Part shown: in pieces, positions 1 to 9,304 of the stretch
Numbering within the stretch: position 1 is the first letter of the stretch
Layout: the number at the start of each line of letters is the position of its first letter
Assembly (NCBI GenBank): GCA_026125385.1
Contig: JAHCLG010000012.1
Span: forward strand, 1-64,000
DNA from: Legionellales bacterium
GTDB taxonomy: Bacteria; Pseudomonadota; Gammaproteobacteria; JAHCLG01
Direction of reading: 5' to 3'
Length of the DNA stretch: 64,000 bases
Notes under the pieces: generated by a model
The model's input: only the letters and a program-made list of their open reading frames with translations
Database searches by the model: none
Told to the model about the DNA's origin: nothing
Position numbers and translations under genes: made by a program

Positions 1-68
1 TCGTGGTCTAGACAAGGGGGTCATTTAAGTATTTTATGTAACTATAGCTCATGTGAGGAAAGTTAAAT

Positions 69-1322
69 ATGCCAATTCAACAATCTAATATAATGTATGA
101 ATTATATGGTCATAATGCTCGTGCCATTTATGATCAATATCAAGCTTTAAGCTCTAACTTTAATCGCCTTATTCAAGAGGTAGTGTATGATGTTTTTTGG
201 AGTAGACCAGGATTATCTCTAAAAGAAAAAAGTTACGTCACAGTTATCTCACTCATCGCTCTCGCAAAAGAAGAGCAATTAAAAATTCATCTTGATGGAT
301 TTTTCAACTTAGGTGGGAAACCTAAGATCATTCTACAAACACTGAACTATATGCATTCAAAAGGATATATTCCTCCGTCACACTCTGCTTTTTCGACTCT
401 ACAAAAAATGATAAGTAAAATAGATCTGGGATTAATCGCGAATAGTGATTATTACATCTTGACTGACCGTCAAAAATCATTCATAGATTTCTCATATCAT
501 ATTGCATTAGGCAAGCAAAATAAAACAGAAGAATGTATAAAAGAATTATTAAAGAAAGACTCATTGTCTGTGGAAGAGCTGGAAAATATTATGCTTCAAC
601 AAATTATTTATTGTGGTTTCCCATGCGCTATGAACGGACTTGCACTGCTAAAATTAATCAGACCTAAAATAGAATCTAAAAATTTAATTAACCCTAGAAA
701 ATCTGTAATGATGGATGAACTATATGGTTGTATAAGTTCTCAAGCTGTATATGATCGATGTCAATCGTTAAGTCCTAATTTTAATTATCTTGTTCAAAGG
801 ATAGTATACGATATTTTTTGGCATAGACCAGGATTATCTCTCAAAGAAAAAAGTTTCGTCACCATTATTTCGTTAATTACCTTAAAAAAGGAAGAACAAC
901 TACAAATTCATCTTAGTGGATTTATTAATCTTGGTGGAACACCTAATATCATCTTACAAACACTCAATTATATGAAAGAACAGGAATATATTTCATCCGT
1001 AGATGAGGGGTTGCTCGTTTTAAAAAAAATTATATATGAAAAAGAACTAGTGCTAGACATCCAAAACACACTCGCTCTAACAGAACGAGAAAAGGCGATT
1101 ATTGATTTCTCATCATGTTTTGCATTAGATAAAAAAGATAAAATGAAAAACTGTATAGAGAGTATATTGAAAAGTGAAAAGCTATCTTTAGTTGACCTAG
1201 AAAATATTATGTTACATGAGATGATATATAGTGGATTCCCCTGTGCCATGAATACTTTCGCTATGATGAAACAACTTACAAACTCTGAAGTTTCTAAAAT
1301 ACGCCTTGCTTCTAAATTATAG
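69..1322 (+). CDS. Tandem-duplicated carboxymuconolactone decarboxylase-like (CMD/AhpD fold) protein
   Basis: The 417-residue protein is two copies of one unit of about 200 residues (roughly 9-205 and 215-410). Each copy carries the block RPGLSLKEK (residues 46 and 253) followed by a helix, an IHLxGFxNLGG-like stretch and a C-terminal GFPCAMN. These blocks are characteristic of the carboxymuconolactone decarboxylase family, an all-helical fold that includes PcaC and the peroxidase partner AhpD. The AhpD CxxC pair is not evident; the only conserved Cys is the one in GFPCAMN, so peroxidase activity cannot be claimed. The ATG follows a GAGGA ribosome site. No partner gene adjoins it. The fold is fairly sure; the substrate is unknown. 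Confidence 0.72.
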   Translation: MPIQQSNIMYELYGHNARAIYDQYQALSSNFNRLIQEVVYDVFWSRPGLSLKEKSYVTVISLIALAKEEQLKIHLDGFFNLGGKPKIILQTLNYMHSKGYIPPSHSAFSTLQKMISKIDLGLIANSDYYILTDRQKSFIDFSYHIALGKQNKTEECIKELLKKDSLSVEELENIMLQQIIYCGFPCAMNGLALLKLIRPKIESKNLINPRKSVMMDELYGCISSQAVYDRCQSLSPNFNYLVQRIVYDIFWHRPGLSLKEKSFVTIISLITLKKEEQLQIHLSGFINLGGTPNIILQTLNYMKEQEYISSVDEGLLVLKKIIYEKELVLDIQNTLALTEREKAIIDFSSCFALDKKDKMKNCIESILKSEKLSLVDLENIMLHEMIYSGFPCAMNTFAMMKQLTNSEVSKIRLASKL

Positions 1323-1499
1323 AGGAAAATTGTTTAATGAAAAAATATAATGGCCCCCACAATTTAGACCAATGTACGCAAAAAATTTGAGAGATAATAA
1401 CCTCCCTCAGGAGGTAAAAATGGGGGAACACAAAAGTGATCTTACCCCACTTAAATGCCGTATTGATTAGGCTATCTTTTCACAAAATTAAATCCATTT

Positions 1500-1592
1500 T
1501 TTAAGTGTGGGGTAGATCAAGGTGGGGTTAAGCATTGGAGCTCAGAAAATTGGCAGTTAATAGTTACCGATTGCAGACTTTGAACAGGCTCT
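1500..1592 (+). repeat. Degenerate copy of dispersed repeat (family 1)
   Basis: The stretch AGCATTGGAGCTCAGAAAAT, then a GCAGTTAATAG-like stretch, ending in GACTTTGAACAGGCTCT, lines up with the repeats near 8327 and 62207. The left end is blurred. Identified by eye from shared words in the same order. Confidence 0.5.
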
Positions 1593-1744
1593 AACTCCGC
1601 TGCTTTAGCTCGAAAAATGGGCGTTTAACCTAACACAATTTTTCTTTTTCATAAAACCAATCCGTTTAAAACCAATTTGTTTTAAACTAAATGGTGCAAT
1701 TAAGATTGAGGGCTAGTGACAATACTCAACCAAGAATATAGACC

Positions 1745-1836
1745 ATTGATTTTTCATTAGCATTATCTGGTTACGCGACGTAAATGCGCAGCACAGAAAA
1801 CGCTGTTTACAACCTAATTCAGAGAGTTTGCAGAGG
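1745..1836 (+). repeat. Degenerate copy of the dispersed repeat, mixed family 1/2 character
   Basis: TTGATTTTTC, then GTTACGCGACGTAAATG and GCAGCACAGAAAA, resemble the core of the 59782-59926 element. The tail AGAGTTTGCAGAGG resembles the end of the 62207 copy. It is too diverged to assign firmly. Confidence 0.35.
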
Positions 1837-1857
1837 ATGACAACCCTCGTCGCATTT

Positions 1858-2898
1858 TCAAACCAATTTATTCCAATCTAAAATCACTTTCCCCGATTGA
1901 CCAGAATTCATCACTTGAAAGGCTTCAGCAAAATCGTTTACCGCAAAATGATGAGTAATCACTGGCGTGATATCTAAACCACTTTCGATCATGCTCGCCA
2001 TTTTGTACCAGGTTTCAAACATTTCGCGACCATAAATACCCTTGATGAATAAACCTTTCATGATCACTTGATTCCAATCGATGGTGGTATTATTCGGTAA
2101 AAATCCTAACATGGCGATCCGTCCACCATGATTCATTGTCGTTAACATTTGATTAAACGCGAGAGAATTGCCTGAGACTTCAAGTCCTACATCAAAACCT
2201 TCCGTCATATGTAGATTGGTTTGAATTTCAGCCAACGCATATTTTTTAACATTGACGGCGTGAATATTTTTTCCCATTTTTTTTGCGATTGCTAAACGAT
2301 GCTCATTGACATCGGTGATCACCACATGGCGCGCACCGACATGCCGAGCAATCGCTGCGGTCATTAACCCCACAGGACCTGCACCAGTGATTAACACATC
2401 TTCACCGACTAAATCGAAAGATAATGCCGTGTGAGTGGCATTACCGAATGGATCGAGAATTGCCGCGACATCATCGTGAATAGCATCCGGTAAACGAAAA
2501 ACATTCACTGCGGGCACACTTAAATATTCGGCAAAACAGCCAGCACGCGTCACGCCTACACTAATGGTATTGCGGCATAAATGACGTTTTCCGGCACGAC
2601 AATTTCGACAGTGCCCGCAAGAAATATGGCCTTCACCCGACACACGATCACCCACAGCAAAACCTTGCACCTCACTGCCTAATTTTACAATTTCTCCAAC
2701 ATACTCATGGCCAATGGTCATTGGCACTGGAATAGTTTTTTGCGCCCATTCATCCCAGTTAAAAATATGAATATCCGTACCACAAATTGCGGTTTTACGA
2801 ATTTTAATTAAGACATCGTTGTGGCCAATTTCAGGTATTGTTTCTTCATGCCACCAAATACCAGGTTTTTTATGTAGTTTACCTAATGCGCGCATCAT
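1858..2898 (-). CDS. tdh: L-threonine 3-dehydrogenase
   Basis: Zinc-dependent, NAD-linked oxidation of L-threonine to 2-amino-3-ketobutyrate in the cytoplasm. The zinc medium-chain dehydrogenase signature is complete: catalytic Cys39 and His64-Glu65, a structural-zinc quartet at Cys94, 97, 100 and 108, and a Rossmann GAGPVG near residue 172. At 346 residues it has the usual length. Two ATGs stand in tandem. The second would give exact register with the E. coli enzyme, but the first lies nearer the AGGAG. The gene directly follows kbl, with kbl's stop adjoining this start, so the pair forms the threonine-to-glycine pathway operon. Identification is firm. Confidence 0.96.
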   Translation of the reverse strand: MMRALGKLHKKPGIWWHEETIPEIGHNDVLIKIRKTAICGTDIHIFNWDEWAQKTIPVPMTIGHEYVGEIVKLGSEVQGFAVGDRVSGEGHISCGHCRNCRAGKRHLCRNTISVGVTRAGCFAEYLSVPAVNVFRLPDAIHDDVAAILDPFGNATHTALSFDLVGEDVLITGAGPVGLMTAAIARHVGARHVVITDVNEHRLAIAKKMGKNIHAVNVKKYALAEIQTNLHMTEGFDVGLEVSGNSLAFNQMLTTMNHGGRIAMLGFLPNNTTIDWNQVIMKGLFIKGIYGREMFETWYKMASMIESGLDITPVITHHFAVNDFAEAFQVMNSGQSGKVILDWNKLV

Positions 2899-4086
2899 TT
2901 ATTTTATGACTCCTAATTCACGACCAATTTTTGCAAACGCTGCAAGGGCTTTATCTAAGTGTTGGCGCTCATGCCCTGCGGACATTTGCACACGAATTCG
3001 TGCTTGGCCTTTAGGTACCACAGGATAAGAAAAGCCAATCACATAAATTTGCTCATCCAACATTTTTGCCGCCATTAAACTGGCTAATTTCGCATCTCCC
3101 AACAGCACAGGAATAATCGGATGAACACCGGGCACTAAATTGAATCCTAAGTTTTCCATTTCTTTACGGAAATACCGGCCATTTTCATGTAGTTTTTCTC
3201 GCAGCTCATGATTATTTTCTAATAAATCGAATACAGCAAGGGATGTCGCCGTAATCACTGGAGCTAAGGTATTTGAAAATAAATAAGGTCGAGAGCGATT
3301 ACGTAACCACTCGATAATTTCTTTACGCGCACACGTATAACCACCTGAAGCACCACCCAAAGCTTTTCCTAGCGTGCCAGTAATAATATCGACACGTCCC
3401 ATGACTTGACAATATTCGTGCGTGCCACGGCCATTTTCTCCCATAAATCCTACGGCATGGGAATCGTCGACCATAACTAAAGCATCGTATTTTTCGGCTA
3501 AATCGCAGATCGCACTTAAATTTGCAATAATGCCATCCATCGAAAAAACACCATCTGTTGCAATTAAGCGGAATCGCGCCTCTTTAGTTTCTTGTAAACA
3601 CCGTTCTAGATCTTGCATATCGTTATTATGATACCGCCAACGTTTGGCTTTCGATAAGCGCACGCCGTCGATGATGCTCGCATGATTTAAGGCATCACTG
3701 ATAATGGCATCCTCTTCACTTAATAAAGTTTCAAATAAGCCACCGTTAGCATCAAAGCAGGAAGAATACAAAATGGTATCTTCCATTCCTAAAAAATCTG
3801 CTATTCGTTGTTCTAATTGTTTATGAATCGTTTGAGTGCCACAAATAAAACGCACCGAGGACATGCCATAACCATAGTGCTCTAGTGCTTTTTGGCCGCT
3901 AGCAATTAATGCCGGATGGTCGGCTAAGCCCAGGTAATTGTTTGCGCAAAAATTAAGAACATGCTGGTGATTCACCTCAATTTCTGCTGTTTGCGCAGAA
4001 GTAATAACGCGTTCTGATTTATATAATCCTTGTTCTTTTAATTCAGCGAGCTCTTGTTGCAGATGCGGAAATATTGTTTGGCTCAT
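2899..4086 (-). CDS. kbl: Glycine C-acetyltransferase (2-amino-3-ketobutyrate CoA ligase)
   Basis: PLP enzyme that cleaves 2-amino-3-ketobutyrate with CoA into glycine and acetyl-CoA, the step after Tdh. The alpha-oxoamine synthase features are present: [10 protein letters not shown] near the N-terminus, DDSHAVGF, and the PLP lysine in TLGKALGG. The ATG at 4086 is chosen because GAGGAG lies seven bases upstream; a GTG two codons earlier is less likely. The resulting 395 residues match the family's usual length of just under 400. It is the first gene of the kbl-tdh operon and is separated from the upstream HU-like gene by a strong terminator. Confidence 0.96.
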   Translation of the reverse strand: MSQTIFPHLQQELAELKEQGLYKSERVITSAQTAEIEVNHQHVLNFCANNYLGLADHPALIASGQKALEHYGYGMSSVRFICGTQTIHKQLEQRIADFLGMEDTILYSSCFDANGGLFETLLSEEDAIISDALNHASIIDGVRLSKAKRWRYHNNDMQDLERCLQETKEARFRLIATDGVFSMDGIIANLSAICDLAEKYDALVMVDDSHAVGFMGENGRGTHEYCQVMGRVDIITGTLGKALGGASGGYTCARKEIIEWLRNRSRPYLFSNTLAPVITATSLAVFDLLENNHELREKLHENGRYFRKEMENLGFNLVPGVHPIIPVLLGDAKLASLMAAKMLDEQIYVIGFSYPVVPKGQARIRVQMSAGHERQHLDKALAAFAKIGRELGVIK

Positions 4087-4097
4087 GAGCACTCCTC

Positions 4098-4138
4098 AAA
4101 AAAAAACGCCTTACACAAAATTATCTGTGTAAGGCGTT
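4098..4138 (-). terminator. Rho-independent terminator of the HU-like gene
   Basis: On the minus strand, a 13-bp perfect stem AACGCCTTACACA / TGTGTAAGGCGTT with an 8-base loop is followed by a run of T residues. It lies just beyond the HU-like stop and before kbl. Confidence 0.9.
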
Positions 4139-4158
4139 AAGATATCATCCAGACTGAG

Positions 4159-4635
4159 TTAGTCTTTCACGCTTTCTTTTAACGCCTTTAATGCAGAAAC
4201 TTTAACGACATTACGCGCAGGTTTCGCTTTCACCATGATTTCTTCGCCAGTAAAAGGACTTAACATTTTACGAGCTTTGGTGGCAGGCTTACGAATACGA
4301 CGAACTTTGATGCCAGTTTCAGGAATAGAAACTTCACCAAATCCACGTTTTTTCATTTGACCGTAAACACAAAGAGCAAGGCCTTTAAATACTTCGGTGA
4401 TATCCGCTCTTGGCAAACCGGTTTGTTCGGCAATAAATTGAATGACTTGAGTTTTGCTTAGTTTTTCAGTAAGCGGTTTTACTTTCGTCATATCGACTTT
4501 TTTCTTTTCTACGGCTTTGGCTTTCTCAGCTTTTACCGCTTTTTTTGCAGGAACTCGTTTTACTGCATTTTTAGCATTAGCACGAGTTGCGCCTTTCTTA
4601 GCACTAGGTGCTTTTTTGGCTGCTGCTCTTGGCAT
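4159..4635 (-). CDS. HU-family DNA-binding protein with lysine/alanine-rich N-terminal tail
   Basis: The 158 residues comprise a basic tail of about 50 residues rich in Lys and Ala, with AKKA/PAKK repeats reminiscent of histone H1, followed by an HU/IHF-like domain (about 55-155). The HU part shows LSKTQVIQFIAEQTGLP, GFGEVSIPETG and a FTGEEI segment corresponding to the DNA-binding arm and its base. Plain HU is about 90 residues, so the tail is an addition. It probably acts as a nucleoid protein, with the tail contacting DNA non-specifically. The ATG is preceded by AAAGGAGA. It is transcribed alone and ends at a strong terminator. Confidence 0.85.
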   Translation of the reverse strand: MPRAAAKKAPSAKKGATRANAKNAVKRVPAKKAVKAEKAKAVEKKKVDMTKVKPLTEKLSKTQVIQFIAEQTGLPRADITEVFKGLALCVYGQMKKRGFGEVSIPETGIKVRRIRKPATKARKMLSPFTGEEIMVKAKPARNVVKVSALKALKESVKD

Positions 4636-4797
4636 GTTAAGTCTCCTTTAAATTTAACCCTAATTAATGATTTTAAAAACCCTGGTTTTTCCAGTCTCGT
4701 ATAGCTTAGAACGATATTTTGTTAGATACAATATTTAATTGCGAAAATATGAAAATTTTTATGTTTTTTTTCTTTTAAAAAGCGCTTCTGCACAAAA

Positions 4798-5940
4798 CTA
4801 GGATTTGTCTTGGGGAAAATATTGAGTTAACGCCAGAATACGGTGGTGTTGAATCGCCTCACCTAAGGCTTTTCCAGATAAATTTAATTGCAACAACTCG
4901 TTAATATCAACTGATTTTAGTATTTCATAAGCGCGTTGCCAAGGTGCAATGAAAGCATCCGTGTTAGCAAGAATGGCACTAATTTGTAGAAACTCTTGAA
5001 AGCGATCGGCGCCGCGTAATACATCCATCCCCATTAGACATTCATAAACTTGCACTGCATTTAACTGGGTGATTTTGGAATAATAAGACGAGTAGTCAAT
5101 CACCATTTTGGCTAAGCGCTGCCAGGATTTTGGCAATGGATATAATCTATTAAATTGCTTGAGATCATCCTGCTTTGCAGAAAAATAGGCGGCGATTACC
5201 GCAAAACTACATGCTGGCGAGAAATGACGTTGCGCTGCAATTTTCAAATGCGAATGACAAGATTGCTGTTGTTTTGTATCTTGCCAAAAATTGGCAATGA
5301 TTGGGAATAAAATGACTAACGCACCACACTGCTGTAATACTGTAAAAAACTGAGCGGGGGCAGAAGTCATTAATGCTTTGGTCAATTCGGCTAATACGCG
5401 CTCTGGTTGCAACGCATTTATTTCGCCGTTTTTTACCATGGTTTTTAATAACTGTAGCGTTTCTTCAGCAATGCAAAAACCCTCGTCATAAAAGCGGGCG
5501 TAAAATCGCGCGACTCTCAATAAGCGTACCGGATCTTCAATAAATGCTGGAGAAACATGGCGTAATAATTTCGATTGCAAGTCATTGACGCCATGATAGG
5601 GATCGATAATATGGCCTTCTTTATCACGAGCAATGGCATTGATGGTTAAATCACGACGCTGCAAATCTTCTGCTAAGGTAACATTAGGATTAAAATCAAC
5701 ACGAAACCCCTGATAACCGCGACCTATTTTTTTTTCCGTGCGCGCCAAGGCAAATTCTTCATGCGTGCGTGGGTGTAAAAATACCGGGAAATCGTTACCC
5801 ACCTGCTGAAATCCCAAGTTTAGTAATTGAGCGGGTGTAGCACCCACCACAACATAATCGCGATCTTTCACCGGAATACCCAGGATTTCATCGCGCACTG
5901 CGCCACCGACTAAGTAATAGTTTAACTCGTTTTCTAACAT
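4798..5940 (-). CDS. cca: CCA tRNA nucleotidyltransferase
   Basis: Adds or repairs the 3' CCA end of tRNAs using CTP and ATP. Class II nucleotidyltransferase signatures are clear: YLVGGAVRDEILG, the metal-binding DRDY, RRDLTINAIA, and an RLLRVARFYARF motif in the neck region. The ATG at 5940 is preferred because the family normally begins only a few residues before YLVGGAVRD. Two ATGs 12 codons upstream are possible, and none has a good ribosome site. The C-terminal part resembles the gammaproteobacterial short form without a clearly visible complete HD domain. Identification is firm; the start is uncertain. Confidence 0.92.
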   Translation of the reverse strand: MLENELNYYLVGGAVRDEILGIPVKDRDYVVVGATPAQLLNLGFQQVGNDFPVFLHPRTHEEFALARTEKKIGRGYQGFRVDFNPNVTLAEDLQRRDLTINAIARDKEGHIIDPYHGVNDLQSKLLRHVSPAFIEDPVRLLRVARFYARFYDEGFCIAEETLQLLKTMVKNGEINALQPERVLAELTKALMTSAPAQFFTVLQQCGALVILFPIIANFWQDTKQQQSCHSHLKIAAQRHFSPACSFAVIAAYFSAKQDDLKQFNRLYPLPKSWQRLAKMVIDYSSYYSKITQLNAVQVYECLMGMDVLRGADRFQEFLQISAILANTDAFIAPWQRAYEILKSVDINELLQLNLSGKALGEAIQHHRILALTQYFPQDKS

Positions 5941-6062
5941 AGAATGCGTGCTACCTTGTTGTCTCAGCAACATCATACTGAGAATATTGATATTATCAAG
6001 ACAAGTCGCGTAAGAATCGAGTATAATGCGCCTACCTTAAGTAACGTAACACACTTTAACTC

Positions 6063-6911
6063 ATGATATCAGCTTATTTACAATATTATTTTCCACAATT
6101 TTTAGTCACTGGATTATTTGGCAAGCTTGCTACCCAGCAAAAACCGTGGTTGAAAAATTTTTTCATTAAACATTTTATTCGCCATTATCACGTTGATATG
6201 AATATTGCGTTAGAACCAGACTATAAAAAATACCCAGACTTTAACGCGTTTTTTACCCGTAAATTGCAATCTGAATATCGCCCAATCTGTCGCGATCCCA
6301 AACAAATTTGTTCACCCGTCGATGGTTGCATTAGTGAACTAGGTAAAATTGACGATGATCGCATTCTTCAGGTAAAAGGTACGGATTATTCTCTGTTTGA
6401 GTTACTCGGCAACCATGGCGAATTTACCAAACTATTTTTAGACGGCGAGTTTATAACGCTTTATTTATCACCTCGCGATTACCATCGCGTTCATATGCCT
6501 TTTTCAGGCACGCTCACCGACATGATCCATGTTCCTGGACGTTTATTATCGGTTAATCAAAAAAATGCCCGACTCATCCCAGGATTATTTGCCCGTAATG
6601 AACGAGTGATTTCTTTATTTGATACTAGCATTGGCAAAATGGCCGTGATCATGGTCGGTGCGTTGAACGTGGGAAGTATCCATACCCAATGGGCAGGCAT
6701 TGTTACTCCACCGCATAAAAATCGGCAAATTCGTCATCAACAGTATGGAAAAAATAGTCAACTCCGCTATCAACGAGGAAATGAAATGGGTTATTTCCAA
6801 ATGGGATCGACCGTCATTTTATTATTTGAAAAAAATCGCATTCAATTTCATCCATCCTTGCAAGCACAACACGCTGTGATTTATGGCAGCTCAATTGCTC
6901 AGGTCTTATAA
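6063..6911 (+). CDS. psd: Phosphatidylserine decarboxylase proenzyme
   Basis: Membrane-associated enzyme that makes phosphatidylethanolamine from phosphatidylserine. It is made as a proenzyme that self-cleaves before a Ser to form a pyruvoyl group. Visible motifs are FFTRKL, SPVDG, the HRVHMP histidine block and the cleavage site GST (Ser249). The residue before GST is Met rather than the common Leu (LGST), a mild change. At 282 residues it is close to the short gammaproteobacterial type. A TATAAT -10 lies at 6022-6027, divergent from cca. The permease gene follows after 20 bases. Confidence 0.95.
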   Translation: MISAYLQYYFPQFLVTGLFGKLATQQKPWLKNFFIKHFIRHYHVDMNIALEPDYKKYPDFNAFFTRKLQSEYRPICRDPKQICSPVDGCISELGKIDDDRILQVKGTDYSLFELLGNHGEFTKLFLDGEFITLYLSPRDYHRVHMPFSGTLTDMIHVPGRLLSVNQKNARLIPGLFARNERVISLFDTSIGKMAVIMVGALNVGSIHTQWAGIVTPPHKNRQIRHQQYGKNSQLRYQRGNEMGYFQMGSTVILLFEKNRIQFHPSLQAQHAVIYGSSIAQVL

Positions 6912-6931
6912 TCACCCACAGGAATATCTCA

Positions 6932-8317
6932 ATGACTAACAACAAACCAAAAAAAATCTTAAGCGTATTTAGCTTAGTCATGATTAACGTGATTGCAGTT
7001 GATAGTTTACGAACCTTACCTATTAATGCTGAATATGGTACTGGCATTATTTTTTTCTATTTATTAGCGTCTGTAATCTTCTTTATCCCCACAGCATTAG
7101 TCGCTGCTGAATTAGCTACAGGCTGGCCAGATACGGGTGGAATTTATATTTGGGTACGCGAAGCGTTCGGTAAAAAAGCAGCATTTTTTACCATTTGGTT
7201 ACAATGGATTTATAATATTGTTTGGTATCCCACGATTTTATCGTTCATTGCTGCGACGATTGCTTATGTCGTGAATCCTCACTTAAGCGATAATTCCTCT
7301 TATTTAATGATGAGTGTGTTAGTTATTTTTTGGTTCGCGACTTTTTTAAATTGTTTAGGTTTGCGTTCGGCAAGTATTGTTAGCACGCTGGGTGCGTTAT
7401 TTGGCACACTTTTTCCCATGCTGTTTATGATCATACTGGGTATCATCTGGATTATTACTAAACATCCTTTAGCCATTCATTTTCATGAAAAAGATTTAAT
7501 TCCTGATATTCATGCTTTTAATAATTTAGCCTTTTTTACTGGCGTAATTTTTGGATTAATTGGCATGGAAATGTCTGCTATTCACGCGGGTGATGTAAAA
7601 AATCCACAACGCGATTATCCACGCGCATTATTATATTCTACGTTAATCATAGTAGGCACCTTAATTTTTTCTTCGCTTGCCTTAGCTATTGTGGTTCCTA
7701 AAAATCAGATCAGTTTAGTGTCTGGTTTAATTCATGCATTCGCCGTATTTTTCACCACGTTTCATTTACCTTGGATGTTACCCGTGATTGCCTTATTAAT
7801 TACGCTCGGCGCATTCTCTGGAGTTTCAGCGTGGATTTTAGGTCCTACTCGCGGGTTATACGTTGCTTGCCATGAAAATCAGTTACCTACTTGGTTACGC
7901 AAAACCAATCGTCATCATGCTCCTGTAAATTTACTCATCTTACAAGGGATCATTTTTACATTTTTATGTTTTGCTTTTATTTTAATTCCCAGTGTCAACG
8001 GATCTTTTTGGTTACTAACCGCCATGACTGCGCAATTGGCATTAATTGGCTATATTTTAATGTTTGCGGCCTGTCTCTATTTGCGCTACAAAAAGCCAGA
8101 AATTCCTCGCAGCTTTATTATTCCGTGTGGAAAAATTGGCCTATGGTTGTGTGGATTATTGGGTATTTTAACCTGTCTCGGTGCAATTTTATTTGGATTT
8201 TTCCCACCTCCTGGAATTAATGTCGGCAATCTCTGGCATTATGAACTATTGTTATGCGGTGGCACCGTGATATTGTGTTTACCCCCTTGGTTTATTTCCA
8301 GCAAAAAGGAACCTTAG
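6932..8317 (+). CDS. APC-superfamily amino-acid permease/antiporter
   Basis: Inner-membrane transporter of 461 residues with about 12 hydrophobic segments. The N-terminus has the APC first-helix pattern (SLVMINVIAVDSLRTLP) and a GGIYIWVREAFG motif after helix 2. The segment GMEMSAIHAGDVKNPQRDYPRAL is the family's conserved helix-6/loop signature. The overall pattern is closest to the glutamate:GABA antiporter (GadC)/YjeM branch. Substrate cannot be assigned from sequence. A ribosome site CAGGAA precedes the ATG. It may be co-transcribed with psd, 20 bases upstream, though no functional link is obvious. Confidence 0.85.
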   Translation: MTNNKPKKILSVFSLVMINVIAVDSLRTLPINAEYGTGIIFFYLLASVIFFIPTALVAAELATGWPDTGGIYIWVREAFGKKAAFFTIWLQWIYNIVWYPTILSFIAATIAYVVNPHLSDNSSYLMMSVLVIFWFATFLNCLGLRSASIVSTLGALFGTLFPMLFMIILGIIWIITKHPLAIHFHEKDLIPDIHAFNNLAFFTGVIFGLIGMEMSAIHAGDVKNPQRDYPRALLYSTLIIVGTLIFSSLALAIVVPKNQISLVSGLIHAFAVFFTTFHLPWMLPVIALLITLGAFSGVSAWILGPTRGLYVACHENQLPTWLRKTNRHHAPVNLLILQGIIFTFLCFAFILIPSVNGSFWLLTAMTAQLALIGYILMFAACLYLRYKKPEIPRSFIIPCGKIGLWLCGLLGILTCLGAILFGFFPPPGINVGNLWHYELLLCGGTVILCLPPWFISSKKEP

Positions 8318-8326
8318 AACCTATGC

Positions 8327-8425
8327 ACAGTCTTCAAGCGTGAGTCCAGAAAGGGTCGATTTTGAGCACCGGAGCACAGAAACTCTGCAGTTTATGACCA
8401 AGATTGGCGGCTTTGAACAGACTGT
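8327..8425 (+). repeat. MITE-like repeat, family 1
   Basis: A 99-bp element with imperfect inverted ends: ACAGTCTTCAAG on the left and CTTTGAACAGACTGT on the right. The interior, GTCGATTTTGAGCACCGGAG followed by CACAGAA and CAGTTTATGACCA, recurs in reverse orientation at 62207-62313. It encodes no protein and lies between the permease gene and the accessory cassette. Confidence 0.7.
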
Positions 8426-8521
8426 TAAAACAACTTAAAAAAATAGAACGTCATTAATTTGCTAAAGTGTAAAGTGGAGTGTAAAATTGATATTAAGGAC
8501 TATCAGTTTTGAGAATATTGA

Positions 8522-9298
8522 ATGAATATGACATTAAAAAATCCACCTGTATTTTATACTTTGGCTCAAATAAAATTTAATACCATCGCACACATTGATA
8601 AATACATACCAGATATACAAGATTCTTTACGGCATAAAGGTTATCCAGAGTTTGTTAATGAAAAATTAATGTCTATAGAGGTAAGAGATTCTCAAAAACC
8701 CGATATTTCTTCTCAAGAAAAGGATAGATGGAAATTTAGTAATTTTTCGGGTACAGAAGGGTATTTATTACTATCTAATTCATTAATGTTTCATACAACC
8801 TCCTATAATTCGTTTGAAGATTTCCTTGATAAATTAATTAGTGGGATAAGTTTAATTGATGAAATAATTGAGCTAGCATATGTTGAAAGAATTGGCTTAC
8901 GTTATTTAAATGCGATTGCGCCTAAAGATACGGAACAATTGGAAAATTATCTTAGTCCCGCTTTATTAGGTTTTTCTTCTCTTATTAAAGGAGAGTTAAG
9001 TCATAGTTTTATAGAAACTGTCTTCAGTATCAATCATGTTACCTTAGTAGCCCGTGCACTGACCAGTAAAGATAGACTCGCGTTACCCCCTGATTTGTAT
9101 CCTTTGCAACTAAAACTATCACCGAGGTTTTTAGATCTTAAAGGATATACGACTACTTTAGATATCGATGCTTTTTTAGAAGAAAGGCAAATATTTACTA
9201 TTCCGCCTTTAAAAGAATCCATGTTAACTTTACATAAAATTTCTAAAGTTTCATTTCAAGCATCAGTAACTGATTATGCTCGTAATGAATGGAGTTAG
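8522..9298 (+). CDS. TIGR04255-like family protein
   Basis: A 258-residue cytoplasmic protein recognised as the sporadically distributed TIGR04255 family. It shows NPPVFYTLAQIKFN at the N-terminus, WKFSNFSGTEGYLLLSNSL, FHTTSYNSFEDF, VERIGLRYLNAI, LPPDLYPL, and an LDIDAF segment near the C-terminus. The family is patchily distributed and often sits beside regulators in mobile islands; its biochemical role is not known to me. It is the first gene of a three-gene cassette: the next gene starts 6 bases after its stop and the third overlaps the second. Codon use is AT-rich relative to suf. Confidence 0.75.
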   Translation: MNMTLKNPPVFYTLAQIKFNTIAHIDKYIPDIQDSLRHKGYPEFVNEKLMSIEVRDSQKPDISSQEKDRWKFSNFSGTEGYLLLSNSLMFHTTSYNSFEDFLDKLISGISLIDEIIELAYVERIGLRYLNAIAPKDTEQLENYLSPALLGFSSLIKGELSHSFIETVFSINHVTLVARALTSKDRLALPPDLYPLQLKLSPRFLDLKGYTTTLDIDAFLEERQIFTIPPLKESMLTLHKISKVSFQASVTDYARNEWS

Positions 9299-9304
9299 TT
9301 TAAT

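Larger units (their letters stand above)
1323..1857. other. 535-bp intergenic region with degenerate repeats
   Basis: No convincing gene. It holds a short hairpin, ACCTCC/GGAGGT at 1400-1415. A GATC..ACCCCAC..TTAA stretch near 1438 is mirrored near 1500, forming an imperfect inverted repeat with a loop of about 45 bases. Two degenerate copies of the dispersed repeat family, listed separately, fill much of the rest. The sequence around 1351-1369 looks like an insertion-sequence end, but no transposase reading frame follows it. Confidence 0.5.

Noticed and set aside
1351-1450. Possible insertion-sequence end and small transposase start
   Set aside because: The terminal sequence looks IS-like, but the frame after the ATG near 1420 closes quickly and shows no transposase similarity. 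No matching other end was seen.
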